The notes beneath the pieces were generated by a model that saw only the letters and a list, made by a program, of their open reading frames with translations, made no database searches and was not told the DNA's origin. Positions 17,406 to 25,739 of a DNA stretch of 64,000 bases are shown here, in pieces. The translations under genes and the position numbers were made by a program. The stretch spans positions 1 through 64,000 of the forward strand of contig JACPCR010000058.1 in the NCBI GenBank assembly GCA_016179685.1, read 5' to 3'. The stretch comes from Planctomycetota bacterium. GTDB taxonomy: Bacteria > Planctomycetota > PUPC01 > JACPCR01. Numbering within the stretch: position 1 is the first letter of the stretch; each line of letters opens with the position of its first letter.

Positions 17406-18732
17406 CGAAGAGGGCGCCCGCGTCTCGATCACGCGTGCCCTCGAGCCCCTGGGCTACGCCGTGCACAGCGTGCCTTCGGCGGAGGAGTGCCTGGCTTTCC
17501 TGAAAAGGGAGAACGTGGACGTCGTGCTTTGCGACGTCCGGCTCGATGGCATGGACGGGCTGGACCTTCAAAAGCGGATTCACGCCGAGTATCCGGACAT
17601 TCCCGTCGTGATGATTACGGCCTATGCGGCCATCGAGACAGCGGTGCGGGCCCTGAAGCAGGGCGCTTATGACTATATCAGCAAGCCGTTTTCCGCGGAG
17701 GAGGTGAGGGGCGCCATCCGAAGGGCGCTGGAAAGCCGGCGGCTGCGATTGGAGAACGATTCCCTGCGCGGCGTGGTTCAGGATGCCCAAGAGGAAATCT
17801 GGATCGGCGAGTCCGCGGCGAGCCGGAGGCTCTACGAGCAGTCGGCGCAGGTGGCCGACAGCAAGGCGACCGTGTTCATCAGCGGCGAGAGCGGGACAGG
17901 CAAGGAGATTCTGGCGCGCCACCTCCATGCCCACAGCCCGCGTCGCGGCCAGGTCTTCGTTGCGGTGAATTGTGCTTCGCTTCCTGAAAATCTGGCGGAT
18001 TCGCAGCTCTTCGGACACGTGCGCGGCGCGTTCACCGGCGCGGTCTCCAATCAGCGCGGATACTTGGAGATGGCGAGCGGGGGCACCCTCTTCCTCGATG
18101 AGCTATCCGAGCTGAAGACGGAGGTGCAGGCCAAGCTCCTCAGAGCCCTCGATGAGCACAAGGTCCGGAGATTGGGGTGCGAACGGGAAACCGCCGTCGA
18201 TGTCCGCATCCTGGCCGCAGCCCAGGATGTCCCCGAACGGCTGGTCGAAAAGGGGAAGCTCAGGGCAGACCTCTTTTTTCGCCTGGGTGCGATTCAGCTC
18301 CGCGTTCCCCCCTTGCGGGAACGCACCCAGGACATCCCGGGTCTTGCGCTTCATTTCCTGCGTCGTTTCTCCCGTGAGCTGAAGAAGCCTATCGGGGGCC
18401 TAGAAACCGAATCGCTCTCTTGCCTGCAAGATTATCCCTGGCCTGGCAACGTCAGGGAACTCAAGAACGCCATGGAGCGGGCAGCGATTTTCGTGCAGCC
18501 CGGCGGCCTGGTGGGGCCTTCGGACCTGCCCGAGAAAGTTCGGGTGGCGACCGGCCCCGGTCACGTCAGCTTCCAGGTCCATTCCCCTTTGTCGCTCAAA
18601 GAGGTTTCACGCCTCTACACCGAGCATGTCTTGAGCCTGTGCAAAGGCAACCAGACCCAAGCTGCGAAGATCCTAGAGGTCGCTCCGTCCACCCTCTGGC
18701 GTCGCCGCACAGAGAGCGCCCCCCCACAGTAA
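17371..18732 (+). CDS. NtrC-family sigma-54-dependent response regulator
   Basis: The 453-residue protein has a receiver domain (phospho-acceptor Asp55 in VVLCDVRLDG), an AAA+ domain with Walker A GESGTGKE (residues 172-179) and the sigma-54 contact loop GAFTGA (219-224), and a Fis-type helix-turn-helix at the C terminus (TQAAKILEVAPSTLWRR). It should activate sigma-54 promoters when phosphorylated by the upstream kinase. Two sigma-54-type promoter matches in this window, at 730-743 and 20252-20265, head the two respiratory gene sets on either side and are the obvious targets. The Fis-like helix is complete. Confidence 0.92.
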   Translation: MNAKAAILVVDDEEGARVSITRALEPLGYAVHSVPSAEECLAFLKRENVDVVLCDVRLDGMDGLDLQKRIHAEYPDIPVVMITAYAAIETAVRALKQGAYDYISKPFSAEEVRGAIRRALESRRLRLENDSLRGVVQDAQEEIWIGESAASRRLYEQSAQVADSKATVFISGESGTGKEILARHLHAHSPRRGQVFVAVNCASLPENLADSQLFGHVRGAFTGAVSNQRGYLEMASGGTLFLDELSELKTEVQAKLLRALDEHKVRRLGCERETAVDVRILAAAQDVPERLVEKGKLRADLFFRLGAIQLRVPPLRERTQDIPGLALHFLRRFSRELKKPIGGLETESLSCLQDYPWPGNVRELKNAMERAAIFVQPGGLVGPSDLPEKVRVATGPGHVSFQVHSPLSLKEVSRLYTEHVLSLCKGNQTQAAKILEVAPSTLWRRRTESAPPQ

Positions 18733-19217
18733 TCGGTCATGTAATCCGCTCCGCCGTTCGGGCTACGCGGATTTAGGGACGGGGTTGTTTCGGCTTCGCC
18801 GAACCGGTCCAGTCAAAAACAGAAGAGGCATCTAACTTTCTTGTTTGAAAGTGGTTACACCGCCCGCCGAAGATAGGGGACGCCCCATTGGGTATCTCAT
18901 GAGACAAGTTTTGGGCTGCCGTGTGATGTCGTCCTTGTCGCCGTCCTCGCTATCGTCCTCGGAATGTGCGCCCGCGTTTCGAGAACGAGCAGGATGCCGC
19001 CATGAAACAAGGCCAGGGCGCCTCGTGCTATCGTCCTCGGCCTGGGGAATCACGGCGGTTGTTTCGAGCACGAGCACAAGTACGAGGAAATACTCGCCGG
19101 CTCAAGGCAGCTATACGCCGCCTTTGCTGTTATACGCATACGGAAGTGCGGGTGTATTGCCGCATGCGTGTACAAGCTGGACGAAGTCTGGCGAGAGTTG
19201 ATGAAGGGGGAGGGTGC
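18733..19217. other. Non-coding gap with hairpins and a low-complexity stretch
   Basis: AATCCGC (18743-18749) can pair with GCGGATT (18767-18773), and TTCGGC-TTC-GCCGAA (18789-18803) is a perfect small hairpin. Either could end the regulator transcript, though no T-run follows. Positions about 18935-19095 are a degenerate stretch rich in CGTCCTC/CGAG words. A copy of the AAGTGC-type hairpin lies at 19131-19172. No gene is supported. Confidence 0.5.
19131..19172. repeat. AAGTGC-type palindromic element
   Basis: TATACGCAT (19131-19139) pairs with ATGCGTGTA (19164-19172) with one mismatch. The centre reads CGGAAGTGC-GGGT-GTATTGCCG. It shares the apical AAGTGC-GGGT core with elements at 60500, 59510 and 25700, but its basal stem differs. 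Confidence 0.6.
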
Positions 19218-19833
19218 CTATCCGCTGTTTCGGGCCTCGATTTCTTTTTCTAGTTTCTCCGTCAAACGCTGAAGCTGCTCCGTCTCGAGTTGTTGGAGTT
19301 CAAGACCGGCGGTGACAGGTTTTCCAAGGACCTTCTCGCCCAATTGAATTCTGCCAATGAGCTGCCCTTTGAGGATACCCTCTTCGCGGCCTTTCCGAAG
19401 CCCCTCCTCCTTCTCTTCTTCGAAAATTCTGGCCAGAGATTCGATCACTGCCGGGGGATCCAAGGGTTTTTCTCCTCTCACCACATTCGGGTCAACTCGT
19501 GCCAACCATTTCTTCGCGCGGTCCTCATCCAGGTTCCGCATCAGCCAGTTGGTAAACCATACCAAAACAGTGCGCCAAGTACTACGGTCCACGTCATTAT
19601 AAATCAAATCAAACGCCTCCTCCAGCGCCCGGTAGATTTCATCACGACTCCTGCTCAAGGAAACTCTCGAGGACGAAGCTCTTGTCCACCCGTTGGGCGT
19701 CTTTGAAATTGAGCTCGGAGACCCAGGGCTGCTGCACAAAGCCTTCGATCATCTCGCGGAAAAGCTTGAGGTTGGACAGCAGGAACTTGTATCCGCGGTC
19801 GTGGAAATCGTCGGGAGTGGAGGAATTCGTCAT
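19218..19833 (-). pseudogene. Decayed Rpn-family (PD-(D/E)XK recombination-promoting nuclease) gene
   Basis: Two minus-strand reading frames together look like one Rpn/transposase-type protein. The N-terminal part (19833-19642) reads HDRGYKFLLSNLKLFREM and then QRVDKSFVLESF, as in the start of that family. The C-terminal part, in another frame (about 19650-19218), has TWRTVLVWFTNW and ends in a charged helix with EEGLRKGREEGILKGQ, also typical. The middle, which should hold the catalytic residues, is missing, and the two parts are out of frame. This is therefore an internal deletion plus frameshift, or a sequencing error, and not a working nuclease. Confidence 0.65.
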
Positions 19834-20251
19834 GTCGCAAGAATGTGCGGCCGAAGCGTGCCGGGGAGGGCAACAAGAAGGCAGGATAATGTCCGATGCT
19901 GGTGTTGCAAGCGCTTAGTGGCATCCGAAGGCGATCTGGGCCGAAAGTCTCTTGGCGGCCGACGGGCACTCGCGATTTCACAGGGGCCGGAAACTGCGGG
20001 CTGCTTGCCCCAGACCTCACACCACTGGCCTCGGGTGTTGCCCCTTGGTCGTCCGACGCCACGCGCAGCGGAGCGCGTCAATCAGCTTGCAGAATGAAAT
20101 GACGCAAGTGCTTTATTCAGATGAGTTACAGTAACACCTTCAATCTGCAAGGTTCCTGCTCCGAACAGCTTGTGCTGCCCACCATTCCGATAAAGCTGTA
20201 ACTCGTTATTTCAACAAATCTTAGGGATGCACTTCGAGACGCGGCCACCTT
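19834..20251. other. Upstream region of the second respiratory operon
   Basis: No gene is seen. Two dyads lie upstream of the sigma-54-type promoter: GTTACAGTAAC at 20125-20135 and GTAACTCGTTA at 20198-20208. Their flanks, GAGTTACAG and CTGTAACTC, are inverted copies of each other 65 nt apart. Placement 45-130 nt upstream of the -24 element suits enhancer sites for an NtrC-type activator. This is a suggestion only. Confidence 0.35.
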
Positions 20252-20266
20252 GGCTCGGCGGTTGCC
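20251..20266 (+). promoter_or_regulatory. Sigma-54-type (-24/-12) promoter of the NrfD/cytochrome-assembly operon
   Basis: TTGGCTCGGCGGTTGCC has GG at 20252-20253 and GC at 20264-20265 with ten bases between. It matches TTGGC-x-CG...TTGC, differing from the consensus mainly at the A of GGCAC. The expected start is near 20277, about 55 nt before the ATG at 20332. With the match at 730 it makes a pair of candidate targets for the 17371-18732 regulator. Confidence 0.55.
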
Positions 20267-20331
20267 TTGGATCATTTCGTCGCTCCTCAAAGCCCCGAGA
20301 TTCTCAAATCCATGAAAGAAAGGAGAACATC

Positions 20332-20601
20332 ATGAGTCCCCTACAGAAAGCCACTATTCTGATCGTTGGCTGTCTCGCCTGGATATTCGCGTTGGGCATC
20401 GGCTTGAGCTGGTACACCTTCGGTTACCTGGACGGGCGCACGGTTACCGAGATGACGATGATGTTGATCCCTCTGCTCGGTGTAGCGACTTTCGTGATTC
20501 TGTGGTCCGAGAAAAAGGCGACGCCCGCCACCAACCCGGAGGCTTCGGGATGCCCGCGCTCCGAATCTCTGGAACTCATCCAGCCCCAAGAAAAGAGGTG
20601 A
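20332..20601 (+). CDS. Small two-span membrane protein, function unknown
   Basis: The 89-residue protein has two hydrophobic spans (about residues 7-28 and 40-60) and a polar Cys-containing C terminus. ATG 20332 follows a strong ribosome-binding site (AAAGGAGAA) and the promoter; reading further upstream would run into the promoter itself. It opens an operon with another small membrane protein, an NrfD protein and cytochrome c assembly genes, so it may be an accessory subunit of a membrane quinol complex. I do not recognise a family. Confidence 0.6.
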   Translation: MSPLQKATILIVGCLAWIFALGIGLSWYTFGYLDGRTVTEMTMMLIPLLGVATFVILWSEKKATPATNPEASGCPRSESLELIQPQEKR

Positions 20602-20604
20602 CGC

Positions 20605-20802
20605 ATGATTCCTTCAACGGTCCGGGGTCAACAGGCTTGTCACGCCAGTGAAAGCATCGAACGACCTGAGGGCAAGGAAGGGCGACTCTTCTACGTGACG
20701 ACGGCCATTCTTGGCGTCGTCATGGTTCTTCTTGCCGCCCTGTCCCTCGTCTCCCTGATTGCCGTGAACGTGCTTTTCCAGAATTCGCAAATCATGAGGT
20801 GA
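20605..20802 (+). CDS. Small single-span membrane protein, function unknown
   Basis: The 65-residue protein has a polar N terminus (about 28 residues) and one strong membrane span (about 30-57). It sits 3 nt after the preceding small gene and 3 nt before the NrfD gene, the tight spacing of a real operon member. It may be a small subunit that packs against the NrfD protein. AAAGAGGTGACGC precedes the ATG. No homologue is recognised by eye. Confidence 0.55.
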   Translation: MIPSTVRGQQACHASESIERPEGKEGRLFYVTTAILGVVMVLLAALSLVSLIAVNVLFQNSQIMR

Positions 20803-20805
20803 ATC

Positions 20806-22425
20806 ATGGTTGCAAACACTGAGGGAAAGATTCTCGCTGAGACCGGGGAAGGCACGGCCGGGCAACCGCCGGCGGAAAAGCGCTTGGGTGAACCCGACGT
20901 CTTCAAGGCTCTGCGCCTATGGCATTTCGGTTATGCCTGGTTGGCGACCGTATTTGTGCTGGCGTGCGTTGTTGCGGTTGGACTCTATGCCTACTCGCGT
21001 CAGCTTCTTCATGGCGAGATCGTCACGGGGATGCGAACGATCGGCGGCGGCGGCGCCACCTGGGGCCTCTACATCGTCTTCGTCATCTTCTTCATCGGCA
21101 TCAGCTTCGCCGGTATCTCGCTCGCAGGCCTGATCCGTCTCTTCGGCATCGCCACGATGAGACCGATCGCCAGGATGGCGGAGCTTCTCACTCTTGTTGC
21201 CCTTGTCATGGGGGCGCTTTGCGTCCTGGCGGACCTGGGCCAGCCCCTGGCCGGTCTCCTGAACTTGCCGCGCTATGCGCGGCCCATGTCGCCTTTCTTC
21301 GGCACTTTTACTCTGGTGATGGGGGGATACCTGTTCGCAAGCTTTGTCTACTTCTTTCTCGATGGCAGGGCGGACGCGGCCTGGTGCGCACAGCGGTCGC
21401 TGCACTTCCGATGGCTCTATCGACTGTGGGCGTGCGGCTATGGCGACTCCGCTGCCGAGGTCGCACGCCATCACCGCACAAGCCTGTGGCTGGCCTTGTC
21501 GATCCTGCCCCTCCTTGTCGTTGCCCATTCCACCCTTGGATTCATCTTCGGCATCCAGGGCGGACGGCCCGGATGGTTCAATGCCCTGCAAGGTCCCGGC
21601 TTTGTCGTGATGGCCGGGGTCTCAGGAACGGGCGTCCTGATTATCCTTGCGGCGCTCACCCGCCAGCTCCTCCGGTTGCATCACGCCATCCGACCCGAGG
21701 CCTTCCGGTGGCTGGGCAACCTGCTCTTGATTCTTTCGCTGACTTATCTGTATTTCATGATCGCAGAGGAACTGACGGCCAACTATGCTGCGGCAGAGAG
21801 CGAAAGAAAGATCGCACACGAGATTGTCTTCGGCGCCTACAGCACTTTGTTCTGGACCGTCGTAGGCTGCCTGACAACAGCCGCAGGCATCCTCTTCGTC
21901 CACTTCCTCAGAGGCGGCGCTTCCATCGGCTGGGTCGCCCTCGCCGGAGTCCTGGTCAACGTTGCCGCGGTCCTCAAGCGATATCTCATCGTCATTCCTT
22001 CCCAGACCCACGGGATGCTGCTCCCCTATCCCTCGGGAACTTATATCCCAAGCTGGGTTGAGGTCAGCGTGGTCGTGGGCCTGCTGGCGCTCGGGACGTT
22101 GCTCTACATTTCATTCGCCAAAGTCTTCCCCATCGTCCCCGTGGCTTCCCATGGCCCGGTGGAACAGCCGGAGACCATCCCCGCCGAGCCGACCCGTCGC
22201 AGGTTTCTGCGAACGATCGCCTTCGGCATCACACTCCTCGGTGGCATCGTCCTGGCGGTCATTGGCTTTGCGCTTTCCTCCAGGTTCGGCACGAAGCCAA
22301 CCCTGGACCCGGTGATTCCTTACAGCCCCGTGCTGTTCATTGTTGGAGTCGTGATGATCTTCATGTCGGCCGTGGTGTATGAGATCATTCCCTCCGCCAA
22401 GTTCCATTCCAAAACCATTTCGTGA
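20806..22425 (+). CDS. NrfD-family integral membrane protein, extended C terminus
   Basis: The 539-residue polytopic protein resembles the 14453-15796 NrfD subunit: a similar N-terminal span followed by MRTIGGGGATWGLYIVF, and the conserved segment FPSQTHGMLLPYP-type (VIPSQTHGMLLPYPSGTY). It is longer, with two extra spans at the C terminus after a polar loop (ETIPAEPTRRRFL). It may act as a quinol-oxidising or quinone-reducing module, but no Fe-S partner is encoded in this operon, so it may associate with subunits made elsewhere. Its stop overlaps the next start. Confidence 0.82.
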   Translation: MVANTEGKILAETGEGTAGQPPAEKRLGEPDVFKALRLWHFGYAWLATVFVLACVVAVGLYAYSRQLLHGEIVTGMRTIGGGGATWGLYIVFVIFFIGISFAGISLAGLIRLFGIATMRPIARMAELLTLVALVMGALCVLADLGQPLAGLLNLPRYARPMSPFFGTFTLVMGGYLFASFVYFFLDGRADAAWCAQRSLHFRWLYRLWACGYGDSAAEVARHHRTSLWLALSILPLLVVAHSTLGFIFGIQGGRPGWFNALQGPGFVVMAGVSGTGVLIILAALTRQLLRLHHAIRPEAFRWLGNLLLILSLTYLYFMIAEELTANYAAAESERKIAHEIVFGAYSTLFWTVVGCLTTAAGILFVHFLRGGASIGWVALAGVLVNVAAVLKRYLIVIPSQTHGMLLPYPSGTYIPSWVEVSVVVGLLALGTLLYISFAKVFPIVPVASHGPVEQPETIPAEPTRRRFLRTIAFGITLLGGIVLAVIGFALSSRFGTKPTLDPVIPYSPVLFIVGVVMIFMSAVVYEIIPSAKFHSKTIS

Positions 22426-24557
22426 AGAAAGGTTCCGGATGCTTTAGGTTTTCCAGGGCAAACCAAACAGCTCATTTGGTAGTTTGTGGCATCGTATTTG
22501 CTGCACATATTGCGATGTTTGGACACCGTAGGCAAATCGCAATGACTATCGCCCAAGCTCGGTCAAAGGCAGCAGGTGGCGGCCCTGAACCAACGAAGCC
22601 ACCTCATACCATCACATTTCGGCGTAGCGCGGCCCTCGTGCTCGGCGTGGTGGCGCTGCTTGGGGCCGCCGGGCCATGGCTTCGGTCATGGACACTTTCT
22701 TCGATAGTCGCGCCGAAACTACATCTTGCCCTGTTCGCCGGAGTGCTATCCGCCCTGGCAACTGGCGTATGGTTGGCCAGGCAGTCACTCTATCGGCTTT
22801 TGACGAGCCTGCCCTTCGCCGTAACTTTGCTTGGCACGGTGCTCTTCCTGACCGCCCTGGGGACGGTGATTCTGCAAGGTGGTCCGGCTGCGGACTACCC
22901 ATCCCGCTACGGAAAAGGTCTCGGGGGCGCCATTCTGGCGCTCGGTCTGGACGACCTCTTTCACACGGCTTGGTTCAATGGCCTGCTCGTGCTTCTATCC
23001 ATAAGCCTGGCACTTGTGGTGGTGCGCCGTCGAGCTTGGCGTTTGCCTCAGTGCGGTTTTCTGCTCTCCCATGGCGGCGTGATTCTCGTCCTGCTTGGCG
23101 CGCTTGTGGCAAATGTTTGGGGATTCAAAGGTTTCATCGACCTCCACGAGGGTGAGACGGTTACTGAGGCGGTGAGCATGGACCGCCGCACCCAGGAGAT
23201 GGAGCGCCGGGCGCTGAATTTCTCACTCCGACTGGATGATTTCGAAATCGAGCGCCATCAGCCGGAATACCGCTTCTACGTTTACCGGATGGAGGGGGAG
23301 AAGTACCGGGTGTTACGCTCGCTGGGCTTACGGGATTCGAATGGTTGGGCCTTCCTGGCTGACAGCGGGGCGGAATTCAGGGTGCTTCGAGCGTTTCCCG
23401 ACTACTACCAGGAGGCGCGGGTGAAAGTCGTGCCGGCAGGCGAGGGCGGCCCGGGGCTGCGGATTCGCTCGGCAAATGACGTCCTGGTGGAGGGCCGGTT
23501 GCTGTGGGCAGGCAAACCCGGGCGGGACCAGGCACGGCTGGGGGACTGGGAGCAGGCCGTGCGCTTCGTTTGGGATCGACCGACACCGGACGAGGAGGCC
23601 CGAATGGCCGAAGAGGGCCCCGAGGGACACGTATTGGTGGTGGCGGGGGACGGGTGCTGTCCGGCCGAGGAAGTGGCAGTTAAACCTGGGGGCCGCTATC
23701 CGATATTGATGGGTCGTTTCCACGTGGAGGTCGGGTCGTACATGCCGGACTTCGTCTACGACATGGAGACGCGCCAGGCCGCCACGAGGTCGTCCGCTCC
23801 GAACAACCCGGCGTTATTCGTTTCGATCCGGGCTGAGGGCGAGAGCGGCGTGGAGACGCACCGCTGGTTGTTTGCCCAGATGCCGGACTACGGCGGGCAC
23901 GGGAAGGCCGAGTCGGGCCCGGCGCTGACCTACCGGCATCTTCCATCGACGCGGCCGCTTCAGCGGGAGCTATTGGTGGTGGGGCAGAGCCGAGAGGTGT
24001 GGGAACTAGAGAACGGCCGGGTGAAGGACCGTACCGTTCTCGAGTGTGAGGGCCGCTTTCCGAAGATGCCGGACTACACCTTCCAGTTCCTGGAATCAGC
24101 TCGGGAGGAGATCGAGCCCGCCACGCGCTCGAACGAATGGAAGAATCCGGCGGTCGAGATCGAGCTGCGTTACGGCAGCCACGCGGAGTCCCTGCTCTTG
24201 CAGGCGATGCATGGCGAGCCCATCCTGCTCCCGGACGGGAGGACCCTGCTGAGCTTCGAGCCAAAGCCGGACGATATCAAGGGGTACCTGAGCCGCCTGT
24301 CGGTCATGGACCAGGGTCGCGAAATGGTTCAGAAGACCATCCGGGTCAACGACCCGCTTTCGTACGGGGGATTTCTCTTTTACCAGGCGAATTACCGGAA
24401 GGAGGATTCGACCTATTCGGGCATCCAGGTGGTGCGCGACCCCGGGTTGCCGCTGGTCTGGACGGGGATGGTCATGATGTGCCTCGGGGTAGTTTTCAGT
24501 TTTTACGTTCGACCTAAGATTCTGCAGCGGGAAAGCATTCCGGCTGCAGAATCTTAA
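22422..24557 (+). CDS. resB: ResB/Ccs1-type cytochrome c biogenesis protein
   Basis: The protein has up to 711 residues. It has spans in the N-terminal third (including the one starting LTSLPFAVTLLGTVLFL), a large soluble domain of about 400 residues and a final span (VWTGMVMMCLGVVFSFYV). This is the ResB/Ccs1 layout of system II, which delivers haem and keeps apocytochrome cysteines reduced, together with CcsA. The start is uncertain: GTG 22422 overlaps the preceding stop, but ATG 22542 lies closer to the first recognisable span. The locus encodes at least 26 CXXCH sites, which explains its presence here. Confidence 0.82.
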   Translation: MKKGSGCFRFSRANQTAHLVVCGIVFAAHIAMFGHRRQIAMTIAQARSKAAGGGPEPTKPPHTITFRRSAALVLGVVALLGAAGPWLRSWTLSSIVAPKLHLALFAGVLSALATGVWLARQSLYRLLTSLPFAVTLLGTVLFLTALGTVILQGGPAADYPSRYGKGLGGAILALGLDDLFHTAWFNGLLVLLSISLALVVVRRRAWRLPQCGFLLSHGGVILVLLGALVANVWGFKGFIDLHEGETVTEAVSMDRRTQEMERRALNFSLRLDDFEIERHQPEYRFYVYRMEGEKYRVLRSLGLRDSNGWAFLADSGAEFRVLRAFPDYYQEARVKVVPAGEGGPGLRIRSANDVLVEGRLLWAGKPGRDQARLGDWEQAVRFVWDRPTPDEEARMAEEGPEGHVLVVAGDGCCPAEEVAVKPGGRYPILMGRFHVEVGSYMPDFVYDMETRQAATRSSAPNNPALFVSIRAEGESGVETHRWLFAQMPDYGGHGKAESGPALTYRHLPSTRPLQRELLVVGQSREVWELENGRVKDRTVLECEGRFPKMPDYTFQFLESAREEIEPATRSNEWKNPAVEIELRYGSHAESLLLQAMHGEPILLPDGRTLLSFEPKPDDIKGYLSRLSVMDQGREMVQKTIRVNDPLSYGGFLFYQANYRKEDSTYSGIQVVRDPGLPLVWTGMVMMCLGVVFSFYVRPKILQRESIPAAES

Positions 24558-24572
24558 AGGAAGGGAACCGTC

Positions 24573-25415
24573 ATGTCGCTTGAGCTTTCGGGCGGAGGTC
24601 ACTGGCTTGTTGGCGTCCTGGCAGCGGTTCACGGCGGATCGCTCGTCCTGGCCGCGCCGGGGTCGTTCCTCAAGCGAAAGAGCCTCGAGCGTGCCGCTTT
24701 GGTGCTCTTCCTCGCAGCCTTTGCCATCAACACCTGGATCATGGCCGGGCGTTGGATCGAAGCGGGCCGCCCGCCGTTCAAGACGCTCTACGAGACCCTG
24801 CTGTTCTACCCGTGGTGCGTTGGATTGGTGACCTTGGTGCTCATTGGGTTGCACCGCCTTCACGTGCTCCTGGCCTTCGCTTCCGGTGTTTCGGTCATTG
24901 GCCTGGTCTACGCCCTGACGCATCCGGACGTGGAGATCATCCATTTGCCGCCGGCCTTGCAGAGCGGCTGGTTTGTCCCGCACGTGGTGACCTACTTCGT
25001 CTCGTACGCGGCCCTGTTCGCCTCGTGCGTGCTGGCGCTGCTGTCGCTGGCGATCCCGGTTTTTGGCAAGGGAGAGGCCAGGTCGAATGAGCACGCAAAT
25101 CTGGTCCGTCGATTCGAGAGTCATGCGAACGGTGCGGTGATGTTCGGGTTCAGCGCCCTGACGCTCGGGCTGGTTCTCGGCGCGGTCTGGGGGAAGTATG
25201 CCTGGGGCGACTACTGGTCGTGGGACCCGAAGGAGAACTGGGCTTTGGTGACGTGGCTGGCGTATTTGGTCTATCTGCATCTGGAGATGGTCCGGGGCTG
25301 GCGCGGTCGCAGGGCCATGGTCCTTTTGGTGGCGGCCTTCGCGGCCGTCGTCTTTACGTACCTGGGGATGAGCCTGCTGCCGACTTCATCGGACAGCCTG
25401 CACGTTTATCAATGA
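24573..25415 (+). CDS. ccsA: CcsA/ResC cytochrome c assembly protein
   Basis: The 280-residue membrane protein has about eight spans and the tryptophan-rich haem-handling motif WGDYWSWDPKENWALVTW in its C-terminal half. Conserved His residues (His132-type before it, HLEM after it) can ligand haem in transit. With ResB it makes a system II haem lyase. It begins 15 nt after resB with AAAGGAAGGG as ribosome-binding site. It is the last gene of the operon and is followed by a repeat-filled gap. Confidence 0.9.
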   Translation: MSLELSGGGHWLVGVLAAVHGGSLVLAAPGSFLKRKSLERAALVLFLAAFAINTWIMAGRWIEAGRPPFKTLYETLLFYPWCVGLVTLVLIGLHRLHVLLAFASGVSVIGLVYALTHPDVEIIHLPPALQSGWFVPHVVTYFVSYAALFASCVLALLSLAIPVFGKGEARSNEHANLVRRFESHANGAVMFGFSALTLGLVLGAVWGKYAWGDYWSWDPKENWALVTWLAYLVYLHLEMVRGWRGRRAMVLLVAAFAAVVFTYLGMSLLPTSSDSLHVYQ

Positions 25416-25739
25416 CGCCCGCAAAGCCCGACCGGAGTGAGCCACGTCGCTGCTGAGAATTCGGCTGAGGCTTTGGCGCTGTGATTCATCCCGCCTGGCG
25501 GGCGTGGGATATGCGTGCGGGGGCGCGTCGGGGGGATGCCAGCAGTCCCTCCCACAGGGATCCTGCGGAAACGGGATTCCTCCGACGGGACAGTCGGGGA
25601 GATGCTGGCGGTCCCAGGAGGCGCCGGCATCGCGCGGGGGCGCGTCCCGCGTTCCTCGTAGCCGAGGCGCATGTGCGCTTCGGAATGGACGGGTTCAGAA
25701 GTGCGGGCGCGCTTTTGAACCGGTAGACTACCCGATGTT
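25416..25739. repeat. Repeat-filled intergenic region
   Basis: Positions about 25540-25640 are a diverged copy of the element at 263-360 (shared CCCTCCCAC, AACGGGATTCCT, CCAGGAGGCG). Positions 25663-25684 hold CCGAGGCGC-ATGT-GCGCTTCGG, a relative of the hairpins at 1-260. Positions 25692-25721 hold GGTTCA...AAGTGC-GGGC-GCGCTT...TGAACC. Thus three types of repeat are stacked between two operons. No gene is evident. Confidence 0.7.
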
